NCBI GenBank assembly: GCA_002690865.1
Contig: NZGG01000032.1
Coordinates: 1-64,000, forward strand
Source: Gammaproteobacteria bacterium
Lineage (GTDB): Bacteria; Pseudomonadota; Gammaproteobacteria; Pseudomonadales; Azotimanducaceae
DNA length: 64,000 bases
Direction of reading: 5' to 3'
The first letter of the stretch is position 1, and the number at the start of each line of letters is the position of its first letter. Of the stretch, positions 54,712 to 63,617 are shown one piece after another. A program made the position numbers and the translations under genes. The notes beneath the pieces were generated by a model that saw nothing but the letters and a program-made list of their open reading frames with translations, had not been told where the DNA came from and ran no database searches.

Positions 54712-55204
54712 CAGTCTTTAAAGTTTTAAGCAGTCCACTTTTTTTTTCTTGCCTGATATCCAGTTCAAAAGGGGTCATTTCCCCACTAGATAGCATCAAA
54801 ACAGGTGGAGCACCTCGCGCAAAAAAATCAAACGTCTTGCCTTCTACCCTAAGAGACAAGCTTAGTTCAAAATCTAATTTTCGCGGCCTAAAAGGGCTTT
54901 CGTTTAGCGGCTGCCATTCTTGATATTCCTCATCGTAACGAAAGAATTCATAGCCATAGACTCCTGCACCGTCATACCTTTTGATTTGTAAACCATAATC
55001 ATTAGATTGCGTTACTGCTTTTTCGCTGAGCATTCTTATCAGAACCCTAATACGCTGTGATTCACGATCGAAATAATCAGACTGGGTAAACGATGGCAAA
55101 CTGACCACTACAATTCCTGTCATGAGCGAAACGATAAACAGTACGATCAAGACTTCTAGAAGGGTAAACCCCCTACTAAAGTTTGGATAGAATGATATCT
55201 GCAT
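54677..55204 (-). CDS. gspH: type II secretion system minor pseudopilin GspH
   Basis: The leader NFSRGFTLLEVLIVLFIVSLM (cleaved at G-F) identifies a pseudopilin, and position between gspG and gspI plus the LRMLSEKAVTQSNDYGLQI segment identify GspH. The 175 residues fit. Its ATG lies inside the 3' end of gspG (29-base overlap) and its 3' end overlaps gspI. GspH is the least conserved subunit. Confidence 0.88.
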   Translation of the reverse strand: MQISFYPNFSRGFTLLEVLIVLFIVSLMTGIVVVSLPSFTQSDYFDRESQRIRVLIRMLSEKAVTQSNDYGLQIKRYDGAGVYGYEFFRYDEEYQEWQPLNESPFRPRKLDFELSLSLRVEGKTFDFFARGAPPVLMLSSGEMTPFELDIRQEKKSGLLKTLKTDGYSDVDWLKQ

Positions 55205-55592
55205 CTAACCCCTCGCCACCATCTTTTTGGTCGGCGCCGTAAGAATAGACGTCCATCGTTCGACCCTCACTTACAAATCTGTATGGTTCACCCCACGGAT
55301 CTATAGGGACTTTTTTTAGATATCCATCTGAATTCCAGCGACGAGGTTCCGGGTAACCCATTGGTTGATTAACAAGCGCCTCTAGACCTTGATCCGTGCT
55401 AGGGTAATGCCCATTGTCTAATCGATAGAGTTCCAACGCATTTCCTATAGCCTGAATATCAGTAGCTGCCGCAGTAACTCTCGCTTCATCGGGGCGACCT
55501 ATAATATTTGGGACAATTAGAGCGCCGAGGATTCCAAGAATGACAACGACAACCATTATCTCAATCAGTGTAAAGCCAGCCATTCTTCCCAT
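55176..55592 (-). CDS. gspG: type II secretion system major pseudopilin GspG
   Basis: GspG forms the pseudopilus shaft. The 138 residues have the leader MAGFTLIEIMVVVVILGILGALIVPNIIGRPDEARVTAAATDIQAI typical of GspG, plus LYRLDNGHYPSTDQGLEALV and the C-terminal calcium-site region ending PWGEPYRFVSEGRTMDVYSYGADQKDGGEG, with conserved Asp residues. It is preceded by a 51-base gap after gspF, so some internal regulation of the abundant subunit is possible. Confidence 0.96.
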   Translation of the reverse strand: MGRMAGFTLIEIMVVVVILGILGALIVPNIIGRPDEARVTAAATDIQAIGNALELYRLDNGHYPSTDQGLEALVNQPMGYPEPRRWNSDGYLKKVPIDPWGEPYRFVSEGRTMDVYSYGADQKDGGEGLDADIILSKL

Positions 55593-55643
55593 ATTTGTCT
55601 CCCTAGTAAATTTTTTCTTGCTTACTCACAATTAGTTATAGCC

Positions 55644-56864
55644 CTATATTACTAGCTGATTTAAGTTGATAATCGGTAACAGGATAGCCATTACAATCGC
55701 AAACACAGCGCCACCCATTAAAATCAACATCAGCGGTCCAAACAAACTAAGCAGCATACTCATCAGCCCTTCAACATCTTGCTGCATATACACGGAAACC
55801 TTCTGTAGCATATCATCGAGTTCACCGCTTGCCTCTCCACTTGCAATCATATGTAGCATCATCGGGGGGAAATAACCGCTTTGATCCAGAGCAATGTTCA
55901 AACTCGACCCCTCACTTACGTTGACGGTGGCCTCCGCTATTTTTTGTTTTAGCCAAGAGTTCGAAAGCACTTCTCCAGCGATTCTCAACGCCTCGACTAA
56001 AGGCACCCCACTAGACGATAATATAGCTAAAGTGCTTGAAAATTGAGATGCATTAATACCCCTACTTAATTTTGAAACAATGGGTACATGCAATAACCTG
56101 CGGTCGTAAGCAAGGCGGACAGATGGCATCGCCAACAGGCGATGAGCCATTATAACCAACAAAGCTAAGCCCACTATGACAAGGAATCCATAATGCGCCA
56201 CAAAAGCGCTCAACGATATGATAAACCTAGTCAGGAGCGGTAATTGCTGTCCTGTATCTGCAAAAACTTCAACTATATCTGGAACTACATATCCAAGGAG
56301 ACCGATCAAGATCACTAAAGTAAGTAAAAACAAAATAACGGGGTAGATTAATGCTTGTTGTATTCTCGATCGAGCCTGTTGTTGTGTTTCAGTAAAATCA
56401 GCAAGTCGATTCAGAACTAAATCGAGATGCCCGGCCGACTCACCAGCGGCTACCGTGGCCCGGTACAATCCAGGAAACGCGCTTGGATAATTTGCCAAGC
56501 TATTAGCAAGGGAATAACCTTCCATTACTTTTGATCTCACAGCAACTAGCATCTTATGGACTCGGGGCGTTTCAGATTGTTTAGAAACAGCTAGCAGGGC
56601 CTCTTCTACCGGTAATCCGGCCCCAATTAAGGTTGCCATTTGTCTCGTGACCAACGCCCTCTCTTTAACCTTTAAAGATGCTGCAAACCATTCTCGCGGC
56701 AAAAATCTAGCATGGTGACTGCTGTCTACCGTAAGAGCAACAGAGAGTGGTGCGAGACCTCTATCACGCAATATCTGACGTACTTGACGGTTACTATCCC
56801 CTTCTAAAACCCCTTTTTGCTCTCTTCCTTGCTTGTCAAGAGCAACATACTCAAAAGCAGCCAA
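55644..56864 (-). CDS. gspF: type II secretion system inner-membrane protein GspF
   Basis: GspF is the polytopic platform protein. The 406 residues start MAAFEYVALDKQGREQKGVLEGDSNRQVRQILRDRGL, typical of GspF, and comprise two cytoplasmic helical repeats (VTRQMATLIGAGLPVEEALLAV near 75 and SSTLAILSSSGVPLVEALRIAGEV near 275) and three membrane helices (about 173-193, 225-243 and 375-397). Three bases separate it from gspE. Confidence 0.95.
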   Translation of the reverse strand: MAAFEYVALDKQGREQKGVLEGDSNRQVRQILRDRGLAPLSVALTVDSSHHARFLPREWFAASLKVKERALVTRQMATLIGAGLPVEEALLAVSKQSETPRVHKMLVAVRSKVMEGYSLANSLANYPSAFPGLYRATVAAGESAGHLDLVLNRLADFTETQQQARSRIQQALIYPVILFLLTLVILIGLLGYVVPDIVEVFADTGQQLPLLTRFIISLSAFVAHYGFLVIVGLALLVIMAHRLLAMPSVRLAYDRRLLHVPIVSKLSRGINASQFSSTLAILSSSGVPLVEALRIAGEVLSNSWLKQKIAEATVNVSEGSSLNIALDQSGYFPPMMLHMIASGEASGELDDMLQKVSVYMQQDVEGLMSMLLSLFGPLMLILMGGAVFAIVMAILLPIINLNQLVI

Positions 56865-56867
56865 AAG

Positions 56868-58331
56868 TTAATCGTCCATCGTCTGGCGAAGAACTTCATC
56901 TATTGTAGTCAGACCTTCTAAAACTTTTTGTCTTCCATCGTCGCGAATTCCAGGGGACTGGGCTCTTGCATGTGCTTCTATATCCAACTCTGAAGCCCCG
57001 CTATGAATCATTCTTCGAATATCATCATCAATTTGTATAACTTCATAAATACCCATCCGACCTTGATAACCCTCGTGAGCGCAGTTATCGCAACCTTTAG
57101 CACGAAATAGCTGCGGGCGAGGCCGTTTTTTCGCCTTCAAGAATTGGCACTCATATGCATCAGCTTTATACTGCTCTTTACAATCAGTGCAAAGGACTCG
57201 AACTAGTCTTTGCGCGACAACACCAACAATACTATTACTAAGCAAATAAGGTTGCACTCCCATATTCTCTATGCGGGTGAGGGCCCCAATCGCTGTGTTG
57301 GTATGTATAGTTGAAAGCACCAAATGACCCGTTAAGCTTGCCTGCACGGAAATATCCGCTGTTTCAGAATCGCGAATTTCTCCTACCATAACCACATCCG
57401 GGTCTTGGCGTAAGATAGCGCGCAAACCTTTAGCAAAGGTCATATTTGCCCTCGTATTTACCTGAGTCTGACCTACACCTTCTACATCATATTCAATAGG
57501 ATCCTCCACCGTTAGAATATTACGAGAACGATCATTTAATTGATCAAGACATGCATAAAGCGTGGTAGATTTGCCAGAACCAGTAGGACCAGTCACTAAA
57601 ATTATGCCATGCGGTCTGCGCACCAAAGAAATCATCGCTTCTAGATTAAATTCATTCATACCCAAATGTGAAAGGTCACGTCTACCCTCCTGCTTATCAA
57701 GCAATCGCATAACTACTCGCTCGCCCTTACTGGCTGGTATTGTAGACACACGAACATCCACTTCCTTACCACCAACTAAAACCGAAATTCGCCCATCCTG
57801 AGGCAATCTTTTCTCAGCTATATCAAGCTTAGCCATCACTTTGATGCGTGAAACCAGTAATGGAGCAAGCGCCCTTCGCGGGCTCACAACTTCACGTAAA
57901 ACACCATCAACCCTAAATCTAATGACTAGGCGTGCCTCATAAGTCTCCACATGGACATCTGAGGCACCAACCTTCACAGCTTCGGTCAGAACACTATTAA
58001 TCAATTTTATAATGGGTGCGTCATCCTCTTGCTCTAGCAAATCACCGGTTTCTGGAAGGGCATCCATAATACTGCTTAGATCCATATCTTCCCCAAGGTC
58101 TTCAATCATCTGCATAGCCTCACCAGAATCATTCTGGTAGCTCAGCGAAAGCTGCTTATCGAACGTGCTTACATCAGTCAGGCGAAACTCAAGATGTCTA
58201 CCTACAAAACGCTGAACCTCAGCGTAAGCAGTGGAAGATAGTCCCTCTTTATAGAGAACGGTTTCAGCATCTGGAGCTACTAATACCCCATTGCGTTTGG
58301 CAAATCCGAAGGGAAGTCTTATAACTGGCAT
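56868..58331 (-). CDS. gspE: type II secretion ATPase GspE
   Basis: GspE is the hexameric cytoplasmic ATPase that drives the pseudopilus. The 487 residues begin RLPFGFAKRNGV, typical of GspE. Motifs are Walker A GPTGSGKST (248-256), the Asp box ILTVEDPIEYDVEGVGQTQV, Walker B RQDPDVVMVGEIRDSETADI and the His box SLTGHLVLSTIHTN. The zinc-binding tetracysteine (CTDC ... CDNC, with 30 residues between) is present. It is the first gene of the cluster; gspC and gspD, which usually precede it, are absent. Confidence 0.96.
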   Translation of the reverse strand: MPVIRLPFGFAKRNGVLVAPDAETVLYKEGLSSTAYAEVQRFVGRHLEFRLTDVSTFDKQLSLSYQNDSGEAMQMIEDLGEDMDLSSIMDALPETGDLLEQEDDAPIIKLINSVLTEAVKVGASDVHVETYEARLVIRFRVDGVLREVVSPRRALAPLLVSRIKVMAKLDIAEKRLPQDGRISVLVGGKEVDVRVSTIPASKGERVVMRLLDKQEGRRDLSHLGMNEFNLEAMISLVRRPHGIILVTGPTGSGKSTTLYACLDQLNDRSRNILTVEDPIEYDVEGVGQTQVNTRANMTFAKGLRAILRQDPDVVMVGEIRDSETADISVQASLTGHLVLSTIHTNTAIGALTRIENMGVQPYLLSNSIVGVVAQRLVRVLCTDCKEQYKADAYECQFLKAKKRPRPQLFRAKGCDNCAHEGYQGRMGIYEVIQIDDDIRRMIHSGASELDIEAHARAQSPGIRDDGRQKVLEGLTTIDEVLRQTMDD

Positions 58332-58340
58332 AGATATATC

Positions 58341-58369
58341 TTTATAATTTTTAAAAAATTGATTATCAA
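58341..58369 (-). promoter_or_regulatory. candidate promoter of gspE-M
   Basis: On the minus strand TTGATA (58369-58364) and TATAAA (58346-58341) have a 17-base spacer. The -10 ends ten bases before the gspE ATG, so the transcript would be almost leaderless, which weakens the call. The region is very AT-rich and alternatives exist. Confidence 0.3.
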
Positions 58370-58396
58370 CTGTTATTTATTAAATCAAAAAAATCC

Positions 58397-58415
58397 TTGG
58401 TAAATATTTAACCAA
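58397..58415. promoter_or_regulatory. 19-bp imperfect palindrome upstream of gspE
   Basis: TTGGTAAATATTTAACCAA pairs with its complement at seven of nine positions and lies 66 bases before the gspE ATG, about 28 bases upstream of the candidate -35 element. That is a typical activator position. The regulator is unknown. Confidence 0.3.
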
Positions 58416-58516
58416 AAGTTTCATTTGATTGCGATTCACAAACTCCGCGACAAGATAAAGGCAAGATAGCTATATTATTGTACTAAGGACATGTACAAAT
58501 ACATATAAGATCACTA

Positions 58517-59542
58517 TCAATTAGACTCCAGAAGATACCGATTCACCAATTTTATGCGCTCCTCCACGTGAGGGTGTGTGGAGAAGTATTTGAAAAGGCC
58601 ATCATCAATTTTTTTACTTTCATTTTCTGCGTTCACACTAATACGCTGCAGCATACTAGAAAAATGCTGGACCGAAATATGTTGTTCATGCATAGACTTA
58701 ACTGCAAAACTATCGGCTTCCAACTCAAATTCACGGGAATACGCCAAATCTGCCATTAGTGTGGGTAAGCCAACGATTAAATCAATATTTCCAAGATCAC
58801 CCGTAATCAAAAACACTAATATACTAATGACAGACCCCTGCAATACACGACGCAGAATATGCCGATGATGAAGATGCCCCAACTCATGATAGACGATAGC
58901 TATTAGCTCGTTATCGTCATACAAAATATCAAACAGATCATCGGTCAGCACGATAGAGCCATCAGGTAAAGCAAATGCATTCGCTCCCTCACTAGAGCGA
59001 AAATGAATGGAGGCCCCGAGTGAGGAATGCTGCTTGAGTAGGGGTTGAAGTAAATCTCTCACCTCCCGCTGCTTTGATGCAGCTAATTCCGAAGAATCAA
59101 ATAGGCTATAGTCAAGCGCATCAATACTCCCTGCACCGATAGCCTTCGTTAATTCCTCCGGAAGCCTCTCCACGACAAGTTTTGTCCCGAGAGGTATCCC
59201 TTCCATTATTAGCCAACCACAAACAAGCAAAGCAAAAATCGTTGAAAAGATAACGGGAACGAGATGAGTTTCGATAGCATAGAGTATATTTTTCTTTCCG
59301 AGGTGCTCACCCGTCATTTTATCTATCGCCTCATTATCCTCGCTAATAAACTGGGCGCCCGAGGGAAAGTTTACTGTTCGCGGCACATTTCCAAGTCGAG
59401 ATGAAATTTCAACTAACGTAATTTTTTCTCGAATTAAAAACCGCCCAGAGGTAGTTTTAACCTCGAAGTACTTACTGACCATTCCTCCTACGGCAGGAGT
59501 AACCTGAGATGTTTTACCATCTGAATACTGACCGTTAATCAT
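58517..59542 (-). CDS. M48 family membrane metalloprotease
   Basis: A 341-residue membrane protease. An N-terminal domain (1-95, with GGMVSKYFEVKTTSGRFLIREK) precedes one membrane helix (about 96-114), then the M48 domain with YHELGHLHHRH (zinc HExxH) and the third ligand in YSREFELEADSFAVKSM. The catalytic domain is probably periplasmic. Proteins of this type follow DUF898 genes in many proteobacteria, as here (two-base gap), which suggests joint function in membrane quality control. The substrate is unknown. Confidence 0.88.
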   Translation of the reverse strand: MINGQYSDGKTSQVTPAVGGMVSKYFEVKTTSGRFLIREKITLVEISSRLGNVPRTVNFPSGAQFISEDNEAIDKMTGEHLGKKNILYAIETHLVPVIFSTIFALLVCGWLIMEGIPLGTKLVVERLPEELTKAIGAGSIDALDYSLFDSSELAASKQREVRDLLQPLLKQHSSLGASIHFRSSEGANAFALPDGSIVLTDDLFDILYDDNELIAIVYHELGHLHHRHILRRVLQGSVISILVFLITGDLGNIDLIVGLPTLMADLAYSREFELEADSFAVKSMHEQHISVQHFSSMLQRISVNAENESKKIDDGLFKYFSTHPHVEERIKLVNRYLLESN

Positions 59543-59544
59543 AG

Positions 59545-60543
59545 TTAATAGGCACCTATGTCAAAATCGAACACCTGACCTAACTCTTCTCCTAAGGCAT
59601 CCACTTTTTCCTTTTCAGCGCTAGCAAACTCACCAAAATCACCTAAGGCATAAGGATTAATATGGTCAACGATATATTTCGTAAGCCTCACTTTAGCAAC
59701 AGGAAGATAAAGACCAAGACTTACAATGATCAAGAAAAGATTAGTCACATAGATTTTAAACAAACCATTGAACTCTAAGTCAGCAAGGAAGTAATGATTT
59801 TTAAGCCTTAAGGAATTATGGAAAAGGTTTATAAAAGCCATTTTTGCATAAACGAAAAGAATTCCGTAAAAGACAAGGGATACTAACATCATTTCTGGAC
59901 CTGTTGAGCTTAATAATACTACGCTCATTAAGCCGATGATAATAATCCCAATGAAAATCAGCAGAAAAATCTTGCCATAGTCTTTGTAAGTCGCATGGAA
60001 TTTAAAATTAGTAGTTCCGTAAGCACTATTAGCCGCAATAAAACGATTAAGCTTTAAAAGCGTCATCGGGTAAAGTAAGCCGATTGATATCACGCCTAAT
60101 AGTGGCCAAACATACAAAGCCACAAAAGCGTCCTGGTACCCACCATTAAAACGAAATTGAACCCCTCGCCAGGCTGTCATGCGATTACGAAACGCCAGAG
60201 ATCGAATCACTAAATAAGGTATAGCTATGAACATCATAAGAGCCAAAAAAACGCCAACGATGGGATAGAAATTACTAATCACCAGATAAAAAACAAAGCA
60301 AGTTACTGCAATCAGACGACCTTTCAAGATTGTCAAAGGATCCGCAAGATATTGAAAACTGGAATCATCAAGGAATAGATTTGCATAAAAATATCGATTA
60401 TTTCGCACAGTTGCCCATGCCGAATAAATTCCGATCGTAATAATAGTTAGAAGTGTGTTAACACACCAAATTTTGAAGTATTCATAACCTTCTCCCTTGA
60501 AATCAAGTGAAAGAGGTCTGCTCGGTTCTTCGCAATCTTTCAT
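59545..60543 (-). CDS. DUF898 (YjgN family) membrane protein
   Basis: A 332-residue integral membrane protein. It starts with LDFKGEGYEYFKIWCVNTLLTIITIGIYSAWATVRNNRYFYANLFLDDSSFQYLADP, the DUF898 hallmark, and a second copy of the same pattern is seen at the C-terminal end (EFNGLFKIYVTNLFLIIVSLGLYLPVAKVRLTKYIVDH), so the domain is internally duplicated. About six to eight helices. Function is unknown. It precedes the M48 protease and is divergent from pyrB. Confidence 0.88.
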   Translation of the reverse strand: MKDCEEPSRPLSLDFKGEGYEYFKIWCVNTLLTIITIGIYSAWATVRNNRYFYANLFLDDSSFQYLADPLTILKGRLIAVTCFVFYLVISNFYPIVGVFLALMMFIAIPYLVIRSLAFRNRMTAWRGVQFRFNGGYQDAFVALYVWPLLGVISIGLLYPMTLLKLNRFIAANSAYGTTNFKFHATYKDYGKIFLLIFIGIIIIGLMSVVLLSSTGPEMMLVSLVFYGILFVYAKMAFINLFHNSLRLKNHYFLADLEFNGLFKIYVTNLFLIIVSLGLYLPVAKVRLTKYIVDHINPYALGDFGEFASAEKEKVDALGEELGQVFDFDIGAY

Positions 60544-60694
60544 CTCCTACCCCCTATAGATTCAAAGTTACATCATACAAAACATTTCCAAAAGACGACG
60601 AAAGTTTTGTGTTATGACTAGCGGATGGACTACACTGAGTTAAAAATTTGAGTTAAATATAATCATAAAAAAAAGTATTCCAAAAGTAGATTTT

Positions 60695-61699
60695 GTGGGC
60701 TCCCACATTCTTTCTGTATCTCAGTTCAATAGAGAAGATATAGATACAATATTTTCTGTAGCAGACAGCATGCAGCCTTTTGCTAATCGAGAGTGCGTCA
60801 CGCGGGTTCTTGAAGGGGCTATTCTCGGCAATATGTTTTTTGAGCCAAGCACGAGGACCCGGGTCAGTTTTGGTTGTGCATGGAATCTCCTCGGAGGTGA
60901 AGTGCGAGAAACCGCTGAAATCAAAACTTCTGCTATTGCTAAAGGAGAATCCTTCTATGATACAGCCCGCGTTCTCAGTGGTTATAGCGATGTCATTGTG
61001 ATGAGACATCAAACAGAAGGATCCGTAGAAGAGTTTGCAAGTGCTAGTCGCGTGCCTGTTGTCAATGCTGGTGATGGATCAAACGAACATCCAAGTCAAG
61101 CTCTACTTGACCTTTACACAATTAGGAAGGAAATCTCCGATCTCGGGAAGAGCGTTGATAATTTGAGAATAGCCCTGATTGGTGATTTGCGTTTTGGTCG
61201 CGCGGTCCACTCGCTCTGTAAATTGCTAACACTATACGATAACGTCCATTTTACTCTGATCTCTCCTCCAGAACTCAGTCTCGGTGAAGAGTATATAAAA
61301 GAAATACGAGCAGGTGGGCACGAAGTAGTGGAGTCGACAGATCTGCATGATGGGATCAGTCATGCCGACATTCTTTATGTAACACGTACCCAAGAAGAAC
61401 GATTTCCGACACAGGAAGAAGCGGAAAAATACAAAGGTTTATTCCGTCTTAACCAATCCATTTATACAGAATATTGCGAACCCAATACAGTGATTATGCA
61501 TCCTCTTCCCCGCGACTCCCGCGGCAATGCAAATGAGCTTGATAATGACCTAAATGAGAATCCAAATCTTGCGATCTTCAGACAAACCGATAACGGCGTA
61601 TTAATTCGTATGGCGCTATTTTCTCTTATCTTAGATGTCGCGGACAAAATACATGAAAGTGCCAGAGACGTAAGCTGGTATACCGCCAAACGCTTCTGA
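60695..61699 (+). CDS. pyrB: aspartate carbamoyltransferase
   Basis: PyrB makes carbamoyl-aspartate in pyrimidine synthesis. The carbamoyl-phosphate site MFFEPSTRTRVSFG (Ser52-Thr-Arg-Thr-Arg) and the HPSQALLDLYTI segment are clear; the catalytic loop Lys is in AIAKGESFYDT, and HPLPRD is in MHPLPRDSRG. At 334 residues it is a little longer than E. coli PyrB. No pyrI or pyrC-like partner is adjacent. The start is GTG with no good ribosome site; a few codons more upstream are possible (frame continues through KSIPKVDF). Confidence 0.93.
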   Translation: MGSHILSVSQFNREDIDTIFSVADSMQPFANRECVTRVLEGAILGNMFFEPSTRTRVSFGCAWNLLGGEVRETAEIKTSAIAKGESFYDTARVLSGYSDVIVMRHQTEGSVEEFASASRVPVVNAGDGSNEHPSQALLDLYTIRKEISDLGKSVDNLRIALIGDLRFGRAVHSLCKLLTLYDNVHFTLISPPELSLGEEYIKEIRAGGHEVVESTDLHDGISHADILYVTRTQEERFPTQEEAEKYKGLFRLNQSIYTEYCEPNTVIMHPLPRDSRGNANELDNDLNENPNLAIFRQTDNGVLIRMALFSLILDVADKIHESARDVSWYTAKRF

Positions 61700-61703
61700 A
61701 TAA

Positions 61704-62642
61704 ATGGCCAGCTACATTATAGATTGTGACCCCGGACACGATGATGCCGTTGCATTACTTTTCGCGGCAAAATTCCTGCCTATCTATGGCATCACAACGG
61801 TTTTTGGAAATACGAGCATTACAAACACAACAAGAAACACAATCGCTTTAGTAGATGCTGCTGGACTAAAAATACCTGTTGCCAAGGGGGCAGCTAAGCC
61901 GTTAAAAGGAAGCATCATAAAAGCTGAACACGTGCATGGCAAAAGTGGTTTAGATGGCGCCAATCTACCTGACGGAAAATCACAACCGCGTAAAGAAGAC
62001 GCAACCAATTTCTTAATTGAAGCAGCAAGCAACTTGCAAGACCTTGTTCTCATCGCTATGGGCCCACTGACAAACATTGCCATGGCGATTAAAAAAGCGC
62101 CCAATATTATGAGCCGCATACGAGAAATCTCTATCATGGGCGGCTCCACTAGTTTTGGTAATGTAACTGCCACAGCAGAATTTAATATATTCGCTGACCC
62201 TGAAGCGGCTCAGATTGTTTTTAACAGCGGTATACCAATGCGCATGGCAGGTCTAAATGTGACGAGTACCTTCGGCATCACGGCGCCGCAAGTGACGATG
62301 CTCTGCGAGAATACCAATTTTCTGCCCCATAACATCGGACTTTCTCTAAACCACTATTTTACTCAACAGAGCAAAATTTATAATCGCCCGTACGCACCAC
62401 TTCACGATATTTGTGCTGTCATACCTCATACTCACAGCGAGTTAATCCAATATCAGCGCATGTATGTCGACGTAGAGTGTGAAGGTATATTCACTCGTGG
62501 TCAGACAGTCTGTGATCAACGAGATATCGTTACAGCGACCTCACAAGCATCGGAGAAGAAGGCAAACTGCGATGTTGCTCTTTCAAGTAAGGGAGATACT
62601 ATAGTTGAGTTAGCTCTCCATAGTCTTCTGACGTATCAATAG
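61704..62642 (+). CDS. inosine/uridine-preferring nucleoside hydrolase
   Basis: The family splits ribonucleosides to base and ribose. The calcium-binding DCDPGHDDA (7-15) is intact, along with GNTSITNTTRNTIAL, VLIAMGPLTNIAMAIKKAP, SIMGGSTSFGNVTATAEFNIFADPEAA and the C-terminal APLHDICAV with the general His region. The 312 residues are typical. It is four bases after pyrB, a sensible link between pyrimidine synthesis and salvage. Confidence 0.92.
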   Translation: MASYIIDCDPGHDDAVALLFAAKFLPIYGITTVFGNTSITNTTRNTIALVDAAGLKIPVAKGAAKPLKGSIIKAEHVHGKSGLDGANLPDGKSQPRKEDATNFLIEAASNLQDLVLIAMGPLTNIAMAIKKAPNIMSRIREISIMGGSTSFGNVTATAEFNIFADPEAAQIVFNSGIPMRMAGLNVTSTFGITAPQVTMLCENTNFLPHNIGLSLNHYFTQQSKIYNRPYAPLHDICAVIPHTHSELIQYQRMYVDVECEGIFTRGQTVCDQRDIVTATSQASEKKANCDVALSSKGDTIVELALHSLLTYQ

Positions 62643-62663
62643 AGAATCGGAGCAAACCAACTC

Positions 62664-63617
62664 ATGATCTATAACAATATTCTTCAAACTATCGGTAACA
62701 CACCAATAGTTCGTATAAATAAGCTTGGTCCGAGTAACCAACATATTTATGCAAAATTGGAGGCATTTAATCCATTAGCCTCTGTAAAAGATCGACTTGC
62801 TCTTGGCATCATTGAAGATGCTGAGAAAAACGGTTCACTCGCATACGGTCAGACTATAGTTGAAGCTACGTCTGGTAATACAGGTATTGCCCTTGCAATG
62901 GTCTGCGCCGTCAAAGGTTACCCCTTCGTTGCCACAATGGTCGAGACCTTCTCAATCGAAAGAAGAAAGATCATGAAGGCTTTGGGTGCAAAAGTTATCC
63001 TAACACCAGCAGCAGAACGCGGGTCAGGGATGGTTAGACGTGCCGAGGAGCTTGCTGCAGAGCATGGTTGGTTCTTAGCCCGGCAATTTGAAAATGACGC
63101 AAATCCGATGTACCACAGAAATACTACGGGGCCAGAGATAATTCGTGACTTTGCCGGCAAGAATCTCGATTATTTTGTAAGTGGTTGGGGAACTGGGGGA
63201 ACAGTTACAGGTGCAGGACAAATGATTAAACTTGCTAGGCCAGATATTAAGATTATTGGCGCGGAGCCTGAGAACGCGATGCTATTATCTAGTGGTGATT
63301 GGTCGCCTCACAAGATACAAGGCTGGACTCCCGACTTCATACCCGGTGTCCTCGAAAGAGAAGTGATTGATGAGCTTGTACCGACTAGCGACGATGAAGC
63401 GATTCAAACTGCACGAGACCTGGCAACTCTGGAGGGCATCTTTTGTGGCATATCGGCAGGCGCAACTATGTCCGCAGCTGTAAAGGTGGCGGAAAGAGCT
63501 CCAGCACAGAGTACTTTCTGTGTCATGTTACCTGACACAGGAGAACGTTACCTCTCTTCGCCGCTATTTGAGAATGTCACCCTAGACTCTGATGATGACT
63601 GGCTAAAAACACTATAA
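62664..63617 (+). CDS. cysK: cysteine synthase (O-acetylserine sulfhydrylase)
   Basis: A PLP fold-type II enzyme making cysteine from O-acetylserine and sulfide. The 317 residues have the PLP Lys42 in [10 protein letters not shown], the substrate loop [12 protein letters not shown], the phosphate-binding [13 protein letters not shown] and the C-terminal [19 protein letters not shown]. It could also be named CysM; the length and the P-D-T-G-E-R-Y-L-S-x-x-L-F end fit either. AGAATCGGAG precedes the ATG. The stop overlaps the convergent etfA. Confidence 0.9.
   Translation: MIYNNILQTIGNTPIVRINKLGPSNQHIYAKLEAFNPLASVKDRLALGIIEDAEKNGSLAYGQTIVEATSGNTGIALAMVCAVKGYPFVATMVETFSIERRKIMKALGAKVILTPAAERGSGMVRRAEELAAEHGWFLARQFENDANPMYHRNTTGPEIIRDFAGKNLDYFVSGWGTGGTVTGAGQMIKLARPDIKIIGAEPENAMLLSSGDWSPHKIQGWTPDFIPGVLEREVIDELVPTSDDEAIQTARDLATLEGIFCGISAGATMSAAVKVAERAPAQSTFCVMLPDTGERYLSSPLFENVTLDSDDDWLKTL

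Noticed and set aside
58478-58498. Inverted repeat TTGTAC/GTACAA after the M48 gene as a terminator
   Set aside because: The 6-bp stem has a 9-base loop and no T run follows on the minus strand; too weak to call.
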